DNA of 64,000 nucleotides, from assembly GCA_963556145.1 (NCBI GenBank), contig OY744462.1:2356001-2420000 (forward strand), in the 5' to 3' direction. Shown piece after piece: positions 22,100 through 32,666 of the stretch; position 1 is the stretch's first letter; every line of letters starts with the position of its first letter. Under the pieces are notes generated by a model. It searched no databases, had not been told where the DNA came from, and saw only the letters and a program-made list of their open reading frames with translations. The translations under genes were made by a program, and so were the position numbers. This DNA comes from Hygrocybe punicea. Taxonomy: Eukaryota > Basidiomycota > Agaricomycetes > Agaricales > Hygrophoraceae.

Positions 22100-24772
22100 T
22101 CACGACCTGTCTTATCGCTTCTGTTCGAAGCTGTCTGCAGAGTATTTCCGTATGCTCGCTCCGTTCTCCAGCAGCGGTCGCACTATTGCCTTGTCGCCTC
22201 CAAAAGAAAGCCGCCTGCAGGGCATTTCCGTTTATTCATCCTTTCGCATTACAGTAGCTCCATTCTCTAGCAGCAGTCGCACAACTGCCTCGTCACCTCC
22301 ACGCAAAGCCGCCTGCAGAATATTTCCGTATGTTCCTCCCTGAGCATTGGCATTCGCTCCATTCTAGCGGCAGCCGCACACCGTTTCGTCGCCTCCATGC
22401 GAAGCCGCCTACAGTGCGTGTCTTCCCTGCGTTCCCTCCTGAAGTAGCATATCTACCTTTAACGCAGCATAGTAAAGCGAAGGCGCGATTGGCTTTTACG
22501 ACAATGATCAATCCGTACGCCGCTTGGGTGTATCGAGGCTGCAAAGTCGAACCCAGTTGGCAAATTGAGTGCTTTCGGGCTCGAGAAGCTCCATAATCAG
22601 GTGTTGCAGAACATCAGGTACAGTGCCATCCTCAGATTGAGCGTGGATGATCCAGAACTCGGCCACATAACGAGCTAGTGGGAAACACACAGTCATCATT
22701 GAGTCCCAGGAATCCATTTTTCCGAATTGAAGAAGGTAAGCTAGGCATATTTGAGCTATTAAGGTGTCGGCAGTTCTTTTGTCGAAATTGAATCGCGAAG
22801 CCGGGCCGTTTCGAATTCGTTCTGTGATCAAATACTCTTTGACAGAAAAATGGGCCAGTCTAAGCTCCAGTGTCTCGACATTGTGTGGTTCTGACCATCC
22901 GAGTCACCTTCTCCATCGTTGGAGGTTAAGGAGGAACTTGACGAAGTCACCACCAAACCTGAGCAAATGACTAGTATGTCTCGCGGGTCTGGCATCCGTT
23001 GATCTGGATCAAATCGAGGGACGTTGTCTTCAAAGTCCACTACCAGTGCTTCGACAACCATCACTGGACGAGCAGAGAAAGCGACCCATTGCAGTACTCT
23101 GAAAGCATCGTTGTAATACCTATCGTCAATCTTCTGACGAATGCGATCGTAGGTCTCGTCTAGGGTCTCTGGCAAGGAACTCAATGCCTTTCTCAGCATG
23201 TTGAGTTTATGGCACTCCCGCAGTACATCCAGCTGACATGCAACCCATCGGAACCTAGTGAGTTCTGTTAGCATCTTTGACTCGAGTTTGCAAAATATAT
23301 AATCACACGCCACGAGCCCCATCCATTAAGGCTGCTTCAATCTCCCGATGTACTTGCACCGGCCACACACTTCTTCAATTTGGAATCATTTTGAAGCCGT
23401 TCGCGAATGTGAATTGCAATGTCAGGGTCGACAACAGCACTGTGGAGATCAATTATTCCTGAAACTCTAGATCCAAGACAATCATTGAACTTCTTCCCGT
23501 CGGCTGGTGTGCAGATTGCCAAGCTTCCATTCAAAAGTCTCTTCGATCAACGCTAGAAGTTGTTCTTGGTCCGTACATTCGTCGAGGGCATCGACAACAA
23601 TGTAAGCCTGCCTGAAGTCTCTGATCACGCACTTCAATGTAATCGTAAGGTCATGTGTGGTAGGCTGTCGTTCGCCATTGTGGTTTTGAGAGTAAAGGTC
23701 CACCAATACGTCAGGACAGCTTGGGCTCTGCATGGAAAATTGGGTGATTAGAGAACGAATGAGATTATGGTATTGCTGTTTCTTGGCGTCGTTGAAATCG
23801 AAGTAGAAGTATGCGAACGCGAACAACGGATCTGATTGGCAATGAAGCGAGACTTCCTCGAAGATGGTAGAGCTAAAAAAACGTTAATGAGAATCATTTT
23901 GTCTAGAACCCTAATAATTGGACATGCACCATAATACTGATTTGCCGCATCCAGCTGCTGTCATTTGTAAGACTCTACAATTTGGTAAAAGCCACGGAAG
24001 CACGCACGAATTCCATAAAGCCAAAGACACGAATACATGTCGGTCTTCCGTTGCTTAAATTGTTCTCCACCAACAAACCATGACCCGGTGGTCGGCTGTC
24101 GCATCTTGCAGGCGTTGTTATGATTTGATGAACAGTCCGGTGCCGATAGCCATCGATGGATGTTTCGACGTTGTTCGTCTGCGACGAACGGATTGTCAAA
24201 TCGACATGCCTAGTCATAGACATACTCCGGGAGATACCTGGTTGAGTCTGCCTGATTGATTGTGTTATTTCCGTAACACAGTGTTTGAGGGACCCAATGT
24301 CGCTTTGAACGGCCAGAGTCAAAGATCTGCAGATTACATCAATCATTGTGTCGGGTTCCCTGTCTGACACTTACATACGGTCTGCATCCAACGCAAATCT
24401 CACCAATGCTTCGATCCTTGCCAAGTAATGGAGGGTCTCCTTCAAATCATGTTCCTTGAGCGGCCAGGTCAGCGCTTGCCCCAATCTCTTCCATCCACTT
24501 TCTCGTTTCAACCAGGTCTCCAGGCTGGCCAGTTCAATCTTATACTACACGAGTGGTCCTTTGGGTGTGTTAAGCAGCTCCAGAGTCGACAATCGGGAAG
24601 ACCCAGTGGCAGCTTCGCGCATGAGCCTTCTTCGACGACGCCACGCAGGCCAACAAGCTGGTCAGTGATCCTAGTCAAGTCCCTAGGAATATTTCTGACC
24701 ATGGTAGTCATAGCAGATGGTGATCACCGCTCCGGTGAGCTGGAGAATGGCGATAACGCTGGCTGAAATCAT
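22100..24772 (-). pseudogene. decayed NACHT-ankyrin STAND (NLR-like) gene
   Basis: The original gene belonged to a large Agaricomycete family: helical N-domain, NACHT NTPase, ankyrin repeats. The ATG at 24772 gives MISASVIAILQLTGAVIT, but the frame is lost by a one-base shift near 24700 and resumes as NIPRDLTRITDQLVGL. The NACHT Walker B is clear near 23590 (AYIVVDALDECTDQEQ). Another shift follows after TSRREEVQ near 23500, where CLGSRVSGIIDLHSAVV is in a different frame. Then RFRWVACQLDVLREC, LSSLPETLDETYDRI and the winged-helix part, with a further shift near 22870 before LAHFSVKEYLITERIR. Ankyrin repeats at 22110-22480 (GNILQAALRGGDEAVVRLLL) are cut by several stops. At least three frameshifts plus stops indicate an inactive gene. 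Confidence 0.8.
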
Positions 24773-25200
24773 TAAGGTAAGCCACAACCCCACATCTCAA
24801 ACAACTATGGCATGCCTCGCCAGACCAAGTGCTTCAGCCATCGCATCGAGTTGGTATGCTGTTCAAGGATAATAAAGGAAGTCAACAGTGGACTTCTTTG
24901 TGGCACTTCCCCGCTAGCGCTCATACTTTTAAGTTTGTCAGCCGCTCGTCCGCAATTGATCGCCGTCTTCTTGTTCGTCTCGAGGACAACCAGAAACCCG
25001 GCGGGTCTGCGTGGGGCAAGTTCGAGAAACAGCATCAACCAACCAAGCCGAAAGAAGAAATTGAACGAGTAATAAATTCTCCTGTCCGTATTTTCAGAAA
25101 AACCCTTCTCAAACATAATCCTGCCTTGCCGTCTCCATCATTCTGTTCCGTCATGTATGACAGAATCATTGCGTCCTTGCTGCCATTACAGGCAGTCAAT
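24773..25200. other. intergenic, no supported gene
   Basis: This lies between the 5' end of the dead NACHT-ankyrin gene and the 3' end of GH88. A 154-codon plus-strand frame overlaps it and the GH88 3' exon (24829-25293) but shows no domain and runs antisense to GH88 coding sequence at its end, so I do not call it. Confidence 0.4.
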
Positions 25201-26914
25201 TTACACACACTTGGCCAAACCCATCATAATCATCCGATTTCCAGCGGTAATATAAAAATAATCACCTGGATTGTGGTTGGCATAAGGATATGATAAATGA
25301 GCAATAGAATCACGCCACACCGTAGACGATCCCAGTGTAATAATTATTCTCAGGCTTGTTCACGGTGCCATTTGACAGCAAACTCTGCCACTCGGGACGC
25401 CATGCCAGGTTGATTATACTTCTGAGGATCTTGAAAAGTGACACTGAGTTCTCCTCCAACCAGAAGCAACAGATGAACGACGGACCTGGATGGCAACATC
25501 ACTCCAGATCTGGGCACCAGCGACATTGGGTGGGGATAACGACTTTTCGAGCTGCGAGAGTAGCAGCAGGCCGTTTGAGACGATGGTTGCTGCTGAGGAA
25601 TCCGCCGGTCGTGGTGGGATTAGAGGAGCATTGAAATCCCTGGGAAAGAAGACTCTGGTGTGAAATTCTCGAAACCCGAAGCTACTAGGGGAATTTGCCT
25701 TACCAGGGGGTGATACCGTCGGCAGGGAGATTCTCAAGGAAGTAAGACGCCATGCTGCGTGCGGTCTGCAGATATTTGGGATCCCGAGTGTTCTGGTACA
25801 CTTTTGGATGGCGTTAACGGGAAGCGATATCATTTACAAGGAAAAGAAACGCACTCATCGCGAAGCCATAGATGCCCCACGCCTGTCCGCGGCTCCAAGT
25901 GCTACAGTCAGTGAGCATCAACGATACTGGAAGACAAACAAACAAAAAAGTATGCACCTATTGTCAGCGTACCCTTGAGATGTCCTCTGTCTGATCACGA
26001 CGCCAGTTGTAGAGTTGTACTCGACGACATGGAAGGACGAGCCTACCGAGACACATCAATGACCAAAAAATGTATTATGAGAATTGGTCTACTTGCCATC
26101 AGGGCGGACGTGATTCGCCATCGTCTTGTCGGCATGAGATATTGCTATATCCCGCAGAGAATGGTTCCCGGTCAATGCTTCTGAGGCGAAAAGAACCTAC
26201 AAAGACAGCTATATTGATGCCTCTTTGACAACCTCGATGAAGCCACGTACCTCCAGATTCATCATATTGTCGATGATAACCTGCAACCACGATTTCGAAC
26301 TTGAAGGCAGAACAACACAGAAACGGGACGAACCGTGAAATCTGTCGGATCAGCTGTATCCCAGCTGCGTGTGCAGCCAACAATGGGATTGAAACGAGCC
26401 GCCAAGAGGGTGGCGAACGCATTGACTGCAGCAATCGCTGTTTGGTTCTGGGTATTGCTATCGCAGCGGCAACGTCAGTACTATTACCCAGCATACCTGT
26501 ACATCAGTAAACGCACACCGCCAACTCGTGCACGAACGGATAACTCAAGAATCCGACATCATGACCGACTCCCGTGCTGGTCTCGAGCGGGATCTCTCCC
26601 GTGCTCCACTGCCTCCCGAGAGCAACCCAGTCTGTCGAGTCGCGTCCCCTTATTGACGGACAAAGCTGAGCACGCGTGTTGAGCTCGTACATCATGGCAG
26701 GGAAAAACCCAGACGTCCATGTATCTGGCGAGAAATAGAGCCAGTTTCCTGCTGTTGTGTCTGTGTATTGGGGATACGCGATTGGAGAAGGTTCGGCTTG
26801 GGCGACTTGAAGGACTTTTCGTTGGATGATAGGTGAATAAAGTTCACATGGAGGGGACTGCGCCAATGATGTCCCGAGTAAAAATGTAGCGCTCAAGAGC
26901 ACAAGGGTGAACAT
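25201..26914 (-). CDS. secreted glycoside hydrolase family 88 (unsaturated glucuronyl hydrolase)
   Basis: GH88 enzymes hydrate and cleave unsaturated uronic acids at the ends of oligosaccharides released by polysaccharide lyases. The start at 26914 gives the signal peptide MFTLVLLSATFLLGTSLAQS. Conserved blocks: GNWLYFSPDTWTSGFFPAMM, VGHDVGFLSYPF (its Asp matches a catalytic Asp of the family), VIIDNMMNLE (second conserved Asp), SWSRGQAWGIYGFAMMYQN-like block near 25890, and the C-terminal ending NYYTGIVYG joined over an intron to DYFYITAGNRMIMMGLAKCV with stop at 25201. At least six short introns interrupt it. Length (about 420 residues) is normal. A role in plant or bacterial glycan breakdown outside the cell is inferred. 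Confidence 0.85.
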
Positions 26915-27292
26915 GGCGAAGCAGGAAAGAAGGCCGTTACAGAAAGAAGCGGTAGGCTAACCATGAATACGTGGTGTCAACCTTGTGAGTCCTTGGCTAT
27001 TAGTGTTTAACTACTAGAGTTCATGATCTCGAATACACTGAGCTGCGACGAAAGGGCTGACCTCACAGAAAATTTACCAACATCATATCATCACATATTC
27101 AATTGGAAGCGCAATGGAAGGCGGTCATACACAGCAAGTACACGATTCAAACACGGAAGCGCAAGTCAATATTCGTACAATGGGATCACGAGTCGATTTG
27201 TCAAACACACAAACACACATATCTGAGGGAAGAAAAATTCGCCAGTAGTTCAATGTCACTCTGATCATTAAGAACTAACCGTCCACAAGATT
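26915..27292. other. intergenic, no gene seen
   Basis: Promoter side of GH88 and 3' flank of the next minus-strand gene. AT-rich with no supported frame. Confidence 0.5.
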
Positions 27293-27907
27293 TCAAATGA
27301 CGGTCCAATGACCACCGCCCGGGGTGGCACCTTCGTACTTAACGGACATAGCTGTAGTGCCGAGCGGATAAGTCAACGTGATGGACGGGCCCTCAATGCT
27401 TTCGAGCATCATCCCGGCAACGGCAGATTGATCGAATCCAACCACAATCTCTTCCAAGGGGTGGAGAGTCACCCTACCGTCCTGAAGCACATCCGTGGGT
27501 GTGACATAGAAGGGCAGATAAACTGTACCCGTCAAGATGGACACCCCGACAGTCAATCCTTGACCATCGTGATTCGACACGGTGAAGATACCGCTGTCGT
27601 CGGGCGTGCCTGTTGCAGGTTGCATAATGTTGTCTTTTATTATGCAGTTCTGACCGAACGAAATGGCCTCGACATTGGTGGAGGCCTGAACCTCGGCGCC
27701 TTGCACCCAGGGATTCGAACCATAGACTTGGTACGATTCCTCCCAAGAGAAGGTCTGCGTAGGGAAGATGTCCACTCCATTCCAAATGACATTATACGCA
27801 GCAATCCCATCAGGGAGGACCGTTTTCTTAGCGATACAGAGTCTGTAACCTGTCAATGGACCGATCTGATCCTTAGCAATATCGGCTATGAGCGTGTAGC
27901 TGGCCAT
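27293..27907 (-). CDS. conserved fungal hypothetical protein
   Basis: A single exon reads from the ATG at 27907 (MASYTLIADIAKDQIGPL) to a stop at 27293 (...GGGHWTVI), about 204 residues. The frame extends upstream to another ATG at 27955, but MASYTL is the likelier start by form. Sequence pattern (NVIWNGVDIFPTQTFSWEESYQVYG) suggests an all-beta protein. I recall similar small proteins in mushrooms, without function. No signal peptide is visible, so it is probably cytosolic; the beta-rich fold could be lectin-like, which is only a guess. Confidence 0.65.
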   Translation of the reverse strand: MASYTLIADIAKDQIGPLTGYRLCIAKKTVLPDGIAAYNVIWNGVDIFPTQTFSWEESYQVYGSNPWVQGAEVQASTNVEAISFGQNCIIKDNIMQPATGTPDDSGIFTVSNHDGQGLTVGVSILTGTVYLPFYVTPTDVLQDGRVTLHPLEEIVVGFDQSAVAGMMLESIEGPSITLTYPLGTTAMSVKYEGATPGGGHWTVI

Positions 27908-28240
27908 TACGATCCTGATCATGGCATTCAAAGTGAGAGATTTCCAGTATATCAAATAACATGCACGTACGAGTGTTCAGGTCAAAGGGGCAAATACTTG
28001 GAAGGTTGCGAGGAGGGAGTTGCGAGGAGGGTATTTTTGGTGAATGAGCGAGTCGTCTACCTTAAATATGTTTCAGACACTGTTGTATACAAATCCAGCT
28101 AGTACGAATTGTTGGTAATTCACTGACCGGAACGACGATCAACGTAAAAATCGCACAAGCGCATACAGGATGAATGTTGGGAAACAGGGACACCCACTAA
28201 GCGTGCCTTACAATATTCTCGAAAATGAAATGAGTATACA
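27908..28240. other. intergenic, no gene seen
   Basis: Upstream region of the minus-strand hypothetical gene. GGAGGGAGTTGCGAGGAGGG shows a short direct repeat at about 28010-28030. No supported coding frame. Confidence 0.4.
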
Positions 28241-28249
28241 CACTTACAT

Positions 28250-28620
28250 ACTGGCCGGTGCTTTGACAGTTCCGGTAGAGTGGGAGGGTACCTGTGATCT
28301 GGAACAAATCCAAGACAGGTTAGCTAGGGATACGACAGCCGACGTGTCTTTGCTGACTTTGTCGTGATAGAAAACATACAACTTGAAATTCACGTACTAT
28401 AGCCGGCGCTTTGTTGACTCCGGTACAGAGGATACTGAATACTGAAGGCAGGGAACGATCCAAGACAGACTAGCAGGGAACGATCCAAGACAGGCTAGCA
28501 TAGATGCAGCCGATATCGTTTTTTTTTTGTATGTAGCTTTGGCAGTATCATCCAAGGTAATTTTAGTCGGCACTTTGATGACTCCGGTGTAGGGAACGAC
28601 AGCCAACACTGTTCCTAAGC
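28250..28620. repeat. degenerate tandem repeat, about 150-bp unit
   Basis: Three imperfect copies begin at about 28252 (GGCCGGTGCTTTGACAGTTC), 28401 (AGCCGGCGCTTTGTTGACTC) and 28566 (AGTCGGCACTTTGATGACTC). Each contains a version of GATCCAAGACAGGCTAGC or GGAACGACAGCC. The middle copy has an internal doubling of AGGGAACGATCCAAGACAG. The origin is unknown. Confidence 0.6.
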
Positions 28621-29462
28621 TTCATAACGCCTTCTTCATAACGGCCACCACGCAGTGGCGCTAATAGAGTTACAAATTACGCGACGTGTTAACCGATAAC
28701 TTGATGGGCTGACCTTCTATTCGACATTTATTATTATAATAACGCTCTCAAGGGAGTTTGATAAGACGAACTTGTTGGAAGAATATCCACGACACCGATC
28801 CCAAACAATAACACAGATTACAACACAGAGGAGTTCGAAAGCCTGAGAGTATGATGAAGTTCGTAAATCAGCCGAAGGTTTAGGAAGACACTACTTGATC
28901 ATGACGGACCGATTTTTAAGTGAGTCGAGTTGGTATGTCGGCACGTTGTCGATGGAATCGGATGGATGCCTTTGGGTCCTTGAAACTCTACCGACTGTAG
29001 CATGCAATGTGGCCCATCGAATATTAAGGACTAAAGAGAGCCTGAGCGAGAGTGCACAAGCGGTCCCGAGAAACGGAAGAAGAGTTAGAGTTCCTAGGAC
29101 TGGGAGGCCAGGACAAGTAATCGGACGCCAGTCCGCCAGGCGTGTTCCAGTCATGGGTTCTTTTGCATTTTCAGGGTTGTTTTCCTCTGGCTACCGTCAC
29201 GGTGCCAGTGTAGTATTACGTGGTGATAAGCAAGGTGAGGCCAGGCCAATTCCGTCGCTCAGCGGGCCCAGCGGACTCGCCGTTGACCACCACAAATGGG
29301 TCATCTACTAGTACGAACTTGAAAGCGGAACCTTAAATATATAGTATGATAACTTGCCTTGTCTATAGTATAAAACCAGCGAATTACGGGGAGCTGGTGT
29401 ACAACGACGTTCAAGTTAACCCAATAGTAAGATTTGCCTGCTATCCTATCACCAGCGCACAT
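28621..29462. other. stretch without supported gene
   Basis: A 138-codon plus-strand frame (28895-29311) starts plausibly (MTDRFLSESSWYVGTLS) but shows no domain and ends without a coherent join. An AT-rich TATTATTATAATAA patch lies near 28730. I do not call a gene here. Confidence 0.35.
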
Positions 29463-29869
29463 ATGCTTATCATCACAGTGCCTACTATCGCCTTCAACAA
29501 TGTCACTTTCTCCGTCGAAATCAATCCCCAAATTGCGAACAAGATCTCTATTGCGCTTGATAGCTATGTCGTTGGCAAGACGTACACTGTCAAATATTTG
29601 ACCTTCAACGCCATCACCATTATTATTGGAGATAGGCCAACAACACTTTATCCGGAGATGGGCGATAAATTGACTAAATGCGCTGTTTCATTTGCTGGTG
29701 AGTTCGTGAATAATTATTTATTATAATAATAAACTCAAGTGTTGTTGACCTTTCAGGGTTAACATTGGATACCATACGCCTCATTACTCCCGATGGACCG
29801 ATTCGCTTCATTAGCATCTCCGAGGAAGACAAGGAGGACAAGGGGGACAAGGGGGACAAGGGGGAATAG
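29463..29869 (+). CDS. small hypothetical protein ending in a DKG repeat
   Basis: From ATG 29463 the frame encodes MLIITVPTIAFNNVTFSVEI and a strand-rich body (SIALDSYVVGKTYTVKYLTF). A canonical intron (G|GTGAGT at about 29698 to TTTCAG near 29756) joins in frame to GLTLDTIRLITPDGPIRFIS and then SEEDKEDKGDKGDKGE, ending in TAG 29867. The 3' end is built on a 9-bp tandem repeat (GACAAGGGG). An upstream in-frame ATG at 29346 would extend the protein. No family is recognised. The clean splice in the middle of open frame is the best support for a real gene. Confidence 0.45.
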
Positions 29870-30450
29870 AAATAGCGCCCTTAAGAGTTTCATTTTCTTT
29901 CATCGAATTGAAGAAATGTATGACAATTAGACTTGCAATTGAGAGGGCCGCTGCTTTGCACGGCATATCCGAGTCCCTCCACCTTAGGCAGGTCCCCACC
30001 GTGCTTCTTTGACCCCTTGATTCTGGTAACACATCGACTGTTTCGAGAGAGCTGCTATAACCACCAAGGAAGGTCGGATGCAACGCCATCGTCGTGTTCG
30101 TCAACGTACAGCTCGAGCGACAATTGCAAATCGTCCTTGCTCAGGAAATAGGGATAGATGAAAACGGTTCCCGGTGCAGCTCTGGTGTGATGTCAATAAT
30201 GGATGCCTGTGTCGCTGATAAAATATTTATGACCATGTGGGTGATGACATGAAAATGTCTAGTGGATTCCAACTGTGACTCGGATATGGATCCAAAGCAA
30301 TAGAGGTGAATGATGACGGCGTTGCACCGTGCTAGAGGGTGAGCCGGCATTGCAGAAGTCATTCCAGTGGAGGGTACTGGAGTGATCGATCCTTGCAGAT
30401 ATATTTCCTGATGGACTTGGTCGCGGATGATGAGCAACTCGTCAGCAAAC
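29870..30450. other. intergenic, no gene seen
   Basis: This stretch lies between two plus-strand genes and probably includes the HAD promoter. No supported frame. Confidence 0.4.
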
Positions 30451-31412
30451 ATGCTTCGTCTCAAGCTCACCGACTTCAAGGTGCTGATCTTCGACGTCTA
30501 CGGCACTCTCATTGTAAATCTCCATTTAACCGATCCTCCCACTTCATTTTCTGATTCACCACCCCTACAGGACTGGGAGGCAACCATCTACACCGAACTT
30601 CAACCCCTCCTCTCCAAATACCCCGCCTCGGGCTCGTCCGAATGGTCCCGCCAGGACGTCCTTACTTCATTCGCTTCGGCCGAAAGCGACCTGCAGGCGC
30701 AGCATCCCCAGATGCTCTACTCGGACCTTCTCGCCAAGGCGCATCAATTGTTCGAGGCGAGGCTGCGTACCGCTGCGGGGTTGCCCGCCGATGATCTTGC
30801 GCGGTGCTCCGCATCCGAATCTGAATACGCCGGGACCTCGACAATGAGTCGACATCAACAACCGATGCATCTGCATTGCCCTCTCCCACCGACCCACACA
30901 GAGTCTTTGCCGAATCCATCAAAGACTGGGCGTCCTTCCCCGACACCATCAAGGCGCTCAGCACACTCGCACGCCATTTCAAGCTCGTCGTCGTCTCCAA
31001 CGTCGACCGTGTGGCGTTTGCGCACACCCGTGCTAAGCTGTCGCACTCGAGCTCACCGTCGCCGTTTACTCTCATCCTAACCGCGCAAGACACCCTCGCG
31101 TACAAGCCGTCTCTCGGTCCGTTAGCGGCCGCCCTAAACACGATCGCCAACTCCCCGGCGTTGCACTGCACGCCCAAGGAGGAAGTGCTTGTAGTAGCAC
31201 AGAGTCTTTACCATGACCACGCTCCAGCAAGGGCGCTTGGCGTGAGCAGCGTGTAGATCGATAGAGAGGGGTCGTTCATGGGTGCCGTAGCGGAGGGGAG
31301 TGCGGTGCTAGGTGAAGGAGGTGAAAACGGCAAGTTGTGGGCGTGGAGATTTAGCACGCTTGGAGAGATGGCAGAGGCTGTCGAAAGGGAGATGTTCACG
31401 GAGTTGGTATGA
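30451..31412 (+). pseudogene. HAD-superfamily haloacid dehalogenase, type II, with in-frame TAG
   Basis: The start at 30451 gives MLRLKLTDFKVLIFDVYGTL, HAD motif I with the nucleophilic Asp and the Tyr typical of 2-haloacid dehalogenases. An intron (ATT|GTAAAT to CTACAG near 30570) joins to DWEATIYTELQPLL. A further intron of 98 bp at 30804-30901 (GTGCTC..CACACAG) restores the frame to RVFAESIKDWASFPDT. Motif II is VVSNVDR, motif III Lys is in LAYKPSLGPL, and AQSLYHDHAPARALGVSSV precedes TAG at 31254-31256. The family has Trp just before IDR, and the frame continues after TAG as IDREGSFMGA...GEMAEAVEREMFTEL to TGA at 31410. So one TGG-to-TAG change truncates about 50 conserved residues. It could be a recent null allele or a recoded or edited codon. 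Confidence 0.75.
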
Positions 31413-32666
31413 ATTTTACGGTATTTTACTTGCTCTTTTTTTTCATCGCATGAAGTAGACCGGAGTTCCCCAAATTTATCAGACGCCGTATTCTTGTTTG
31501 CCTTCAATCGTTCTGCTATCACTGCCAGTGATTGTCCGACGTCCTCAGCCAGTGAGAACTGCATTTGATCCCTGCTCCGTCGTCGTTGTCATCGTCTTGC
31601 ATTCTCTTATTCAGTGTCATCAGAATTTTCATCGATCAAAGAAACTTGCAGACGTGCGTGTGTTCGTTTCGGCACCTCTTTTCAAACTCATGTATCAATC
31701 ATTAATATTTAGGCCTTCCACGTAGTATCCAACATCACATCAACCATCTTCTGTTCCTGGAACTCGCTGGCCCGTATGTGCAATTCTCTCAGTCTTATCG
31801 TTTCATATCCTTCGCGAAGAGGAGATTGAAGATGCATATATCCGTGCAAGACACTTTCTAGAAACAGAAGGAGAGAGAGCTCGTAGATGAGCACTCTTGG
31901 AGCACCCAGCCTGAGGATGAATCTGTCACGGTACGTCCTAATGCAAATCTTGTGGGACCATGACACTCACAAGCGATCGCTGGTGAACCGGTGAAGTCTC
32001 TTCTACCAAAAAACCGTCGGCTGCATCTTTCCCGTCTCGTTCTCGTCGTCGCGGCTCGAACGGTACTCTATTCATCGATGGTCCCACTCCTCTCTCAGAT
32101 ATATTTTACTCGCTGCAATGCCTGGCTCCCGGGATACTTCTCATCATCCGCGAAGACGACATAGACGATGTCGGTGAACTACATACGACTAGGATTCTTC
32201 CACCAAATGAGTGGGTGCAGGACAACCAATCAATGCTCGAACAAGTGTTGGACAGCAAACAGAGATGCGAGAGTATTGTTGCAGCTGCCAATGATTTTTC
32301 CAAAAGCACCATGACAGACGTCTTGCGTGATGATGACTATGATAACAGTGGTGATTTCACACTGACATGTGGGGCAGAGGCAATATCTGGATTACACCGC
32401 TTGTGACAAAGAGTGCGGGTATTGCGGTCGGTGTGATTACTAGGATATTGTGTTTACCGCAACGCTTGCCAGTGGGCAATATTAATGTCCTTTCGTATCG
32501 TCGCCTTGTGCAAACGGTGGTCGGTATATAGTTTATTGTGGCAGAACCGCCGATCAGAGAGTTGACGTAAGCCTGTCTTGCTCTTTGTCCAAGTTTGGCT
32601 GCGTGAACTTGAATTGTGCTTGCGCCGCAGCGTGTCTGCCACACTCTTTCCACCATTCCATTGACC
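31413..32666. other. stretch with one possible orphan exon
   Basis: Most of this region has no supported frame. A plus-strand open segment at about 31995-32405 encodes SSTKKPSAASFPSRSRRRGS, LFIDGPTPLSDIFYSLQCLA and an acidic C-terminus (DVLRDDDYDNSGDFTL) ending in TGA near 32405. It has even, coding-like composition, but I could not find its start or an upstream exon with confidence and recognise no domain. It may be the last exon of an unannotated gene. Confidence 0.35.

Noticed and set aside
24829..25293. Plus-strand frame of 154 codons
   Set aside because: Overlaps the last exon of GH88 on the other strand and has no domain; composition is not coding-like.
27711..27721. GGATTCGAACC, reverse of a tRNA T-loop consensus
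   Set aside because: It lies within the coding exon of the minus-strand hypothetical gene (YGSNPWV) and no acceptor stem, D-arm or anticodon arm can be formed around it.
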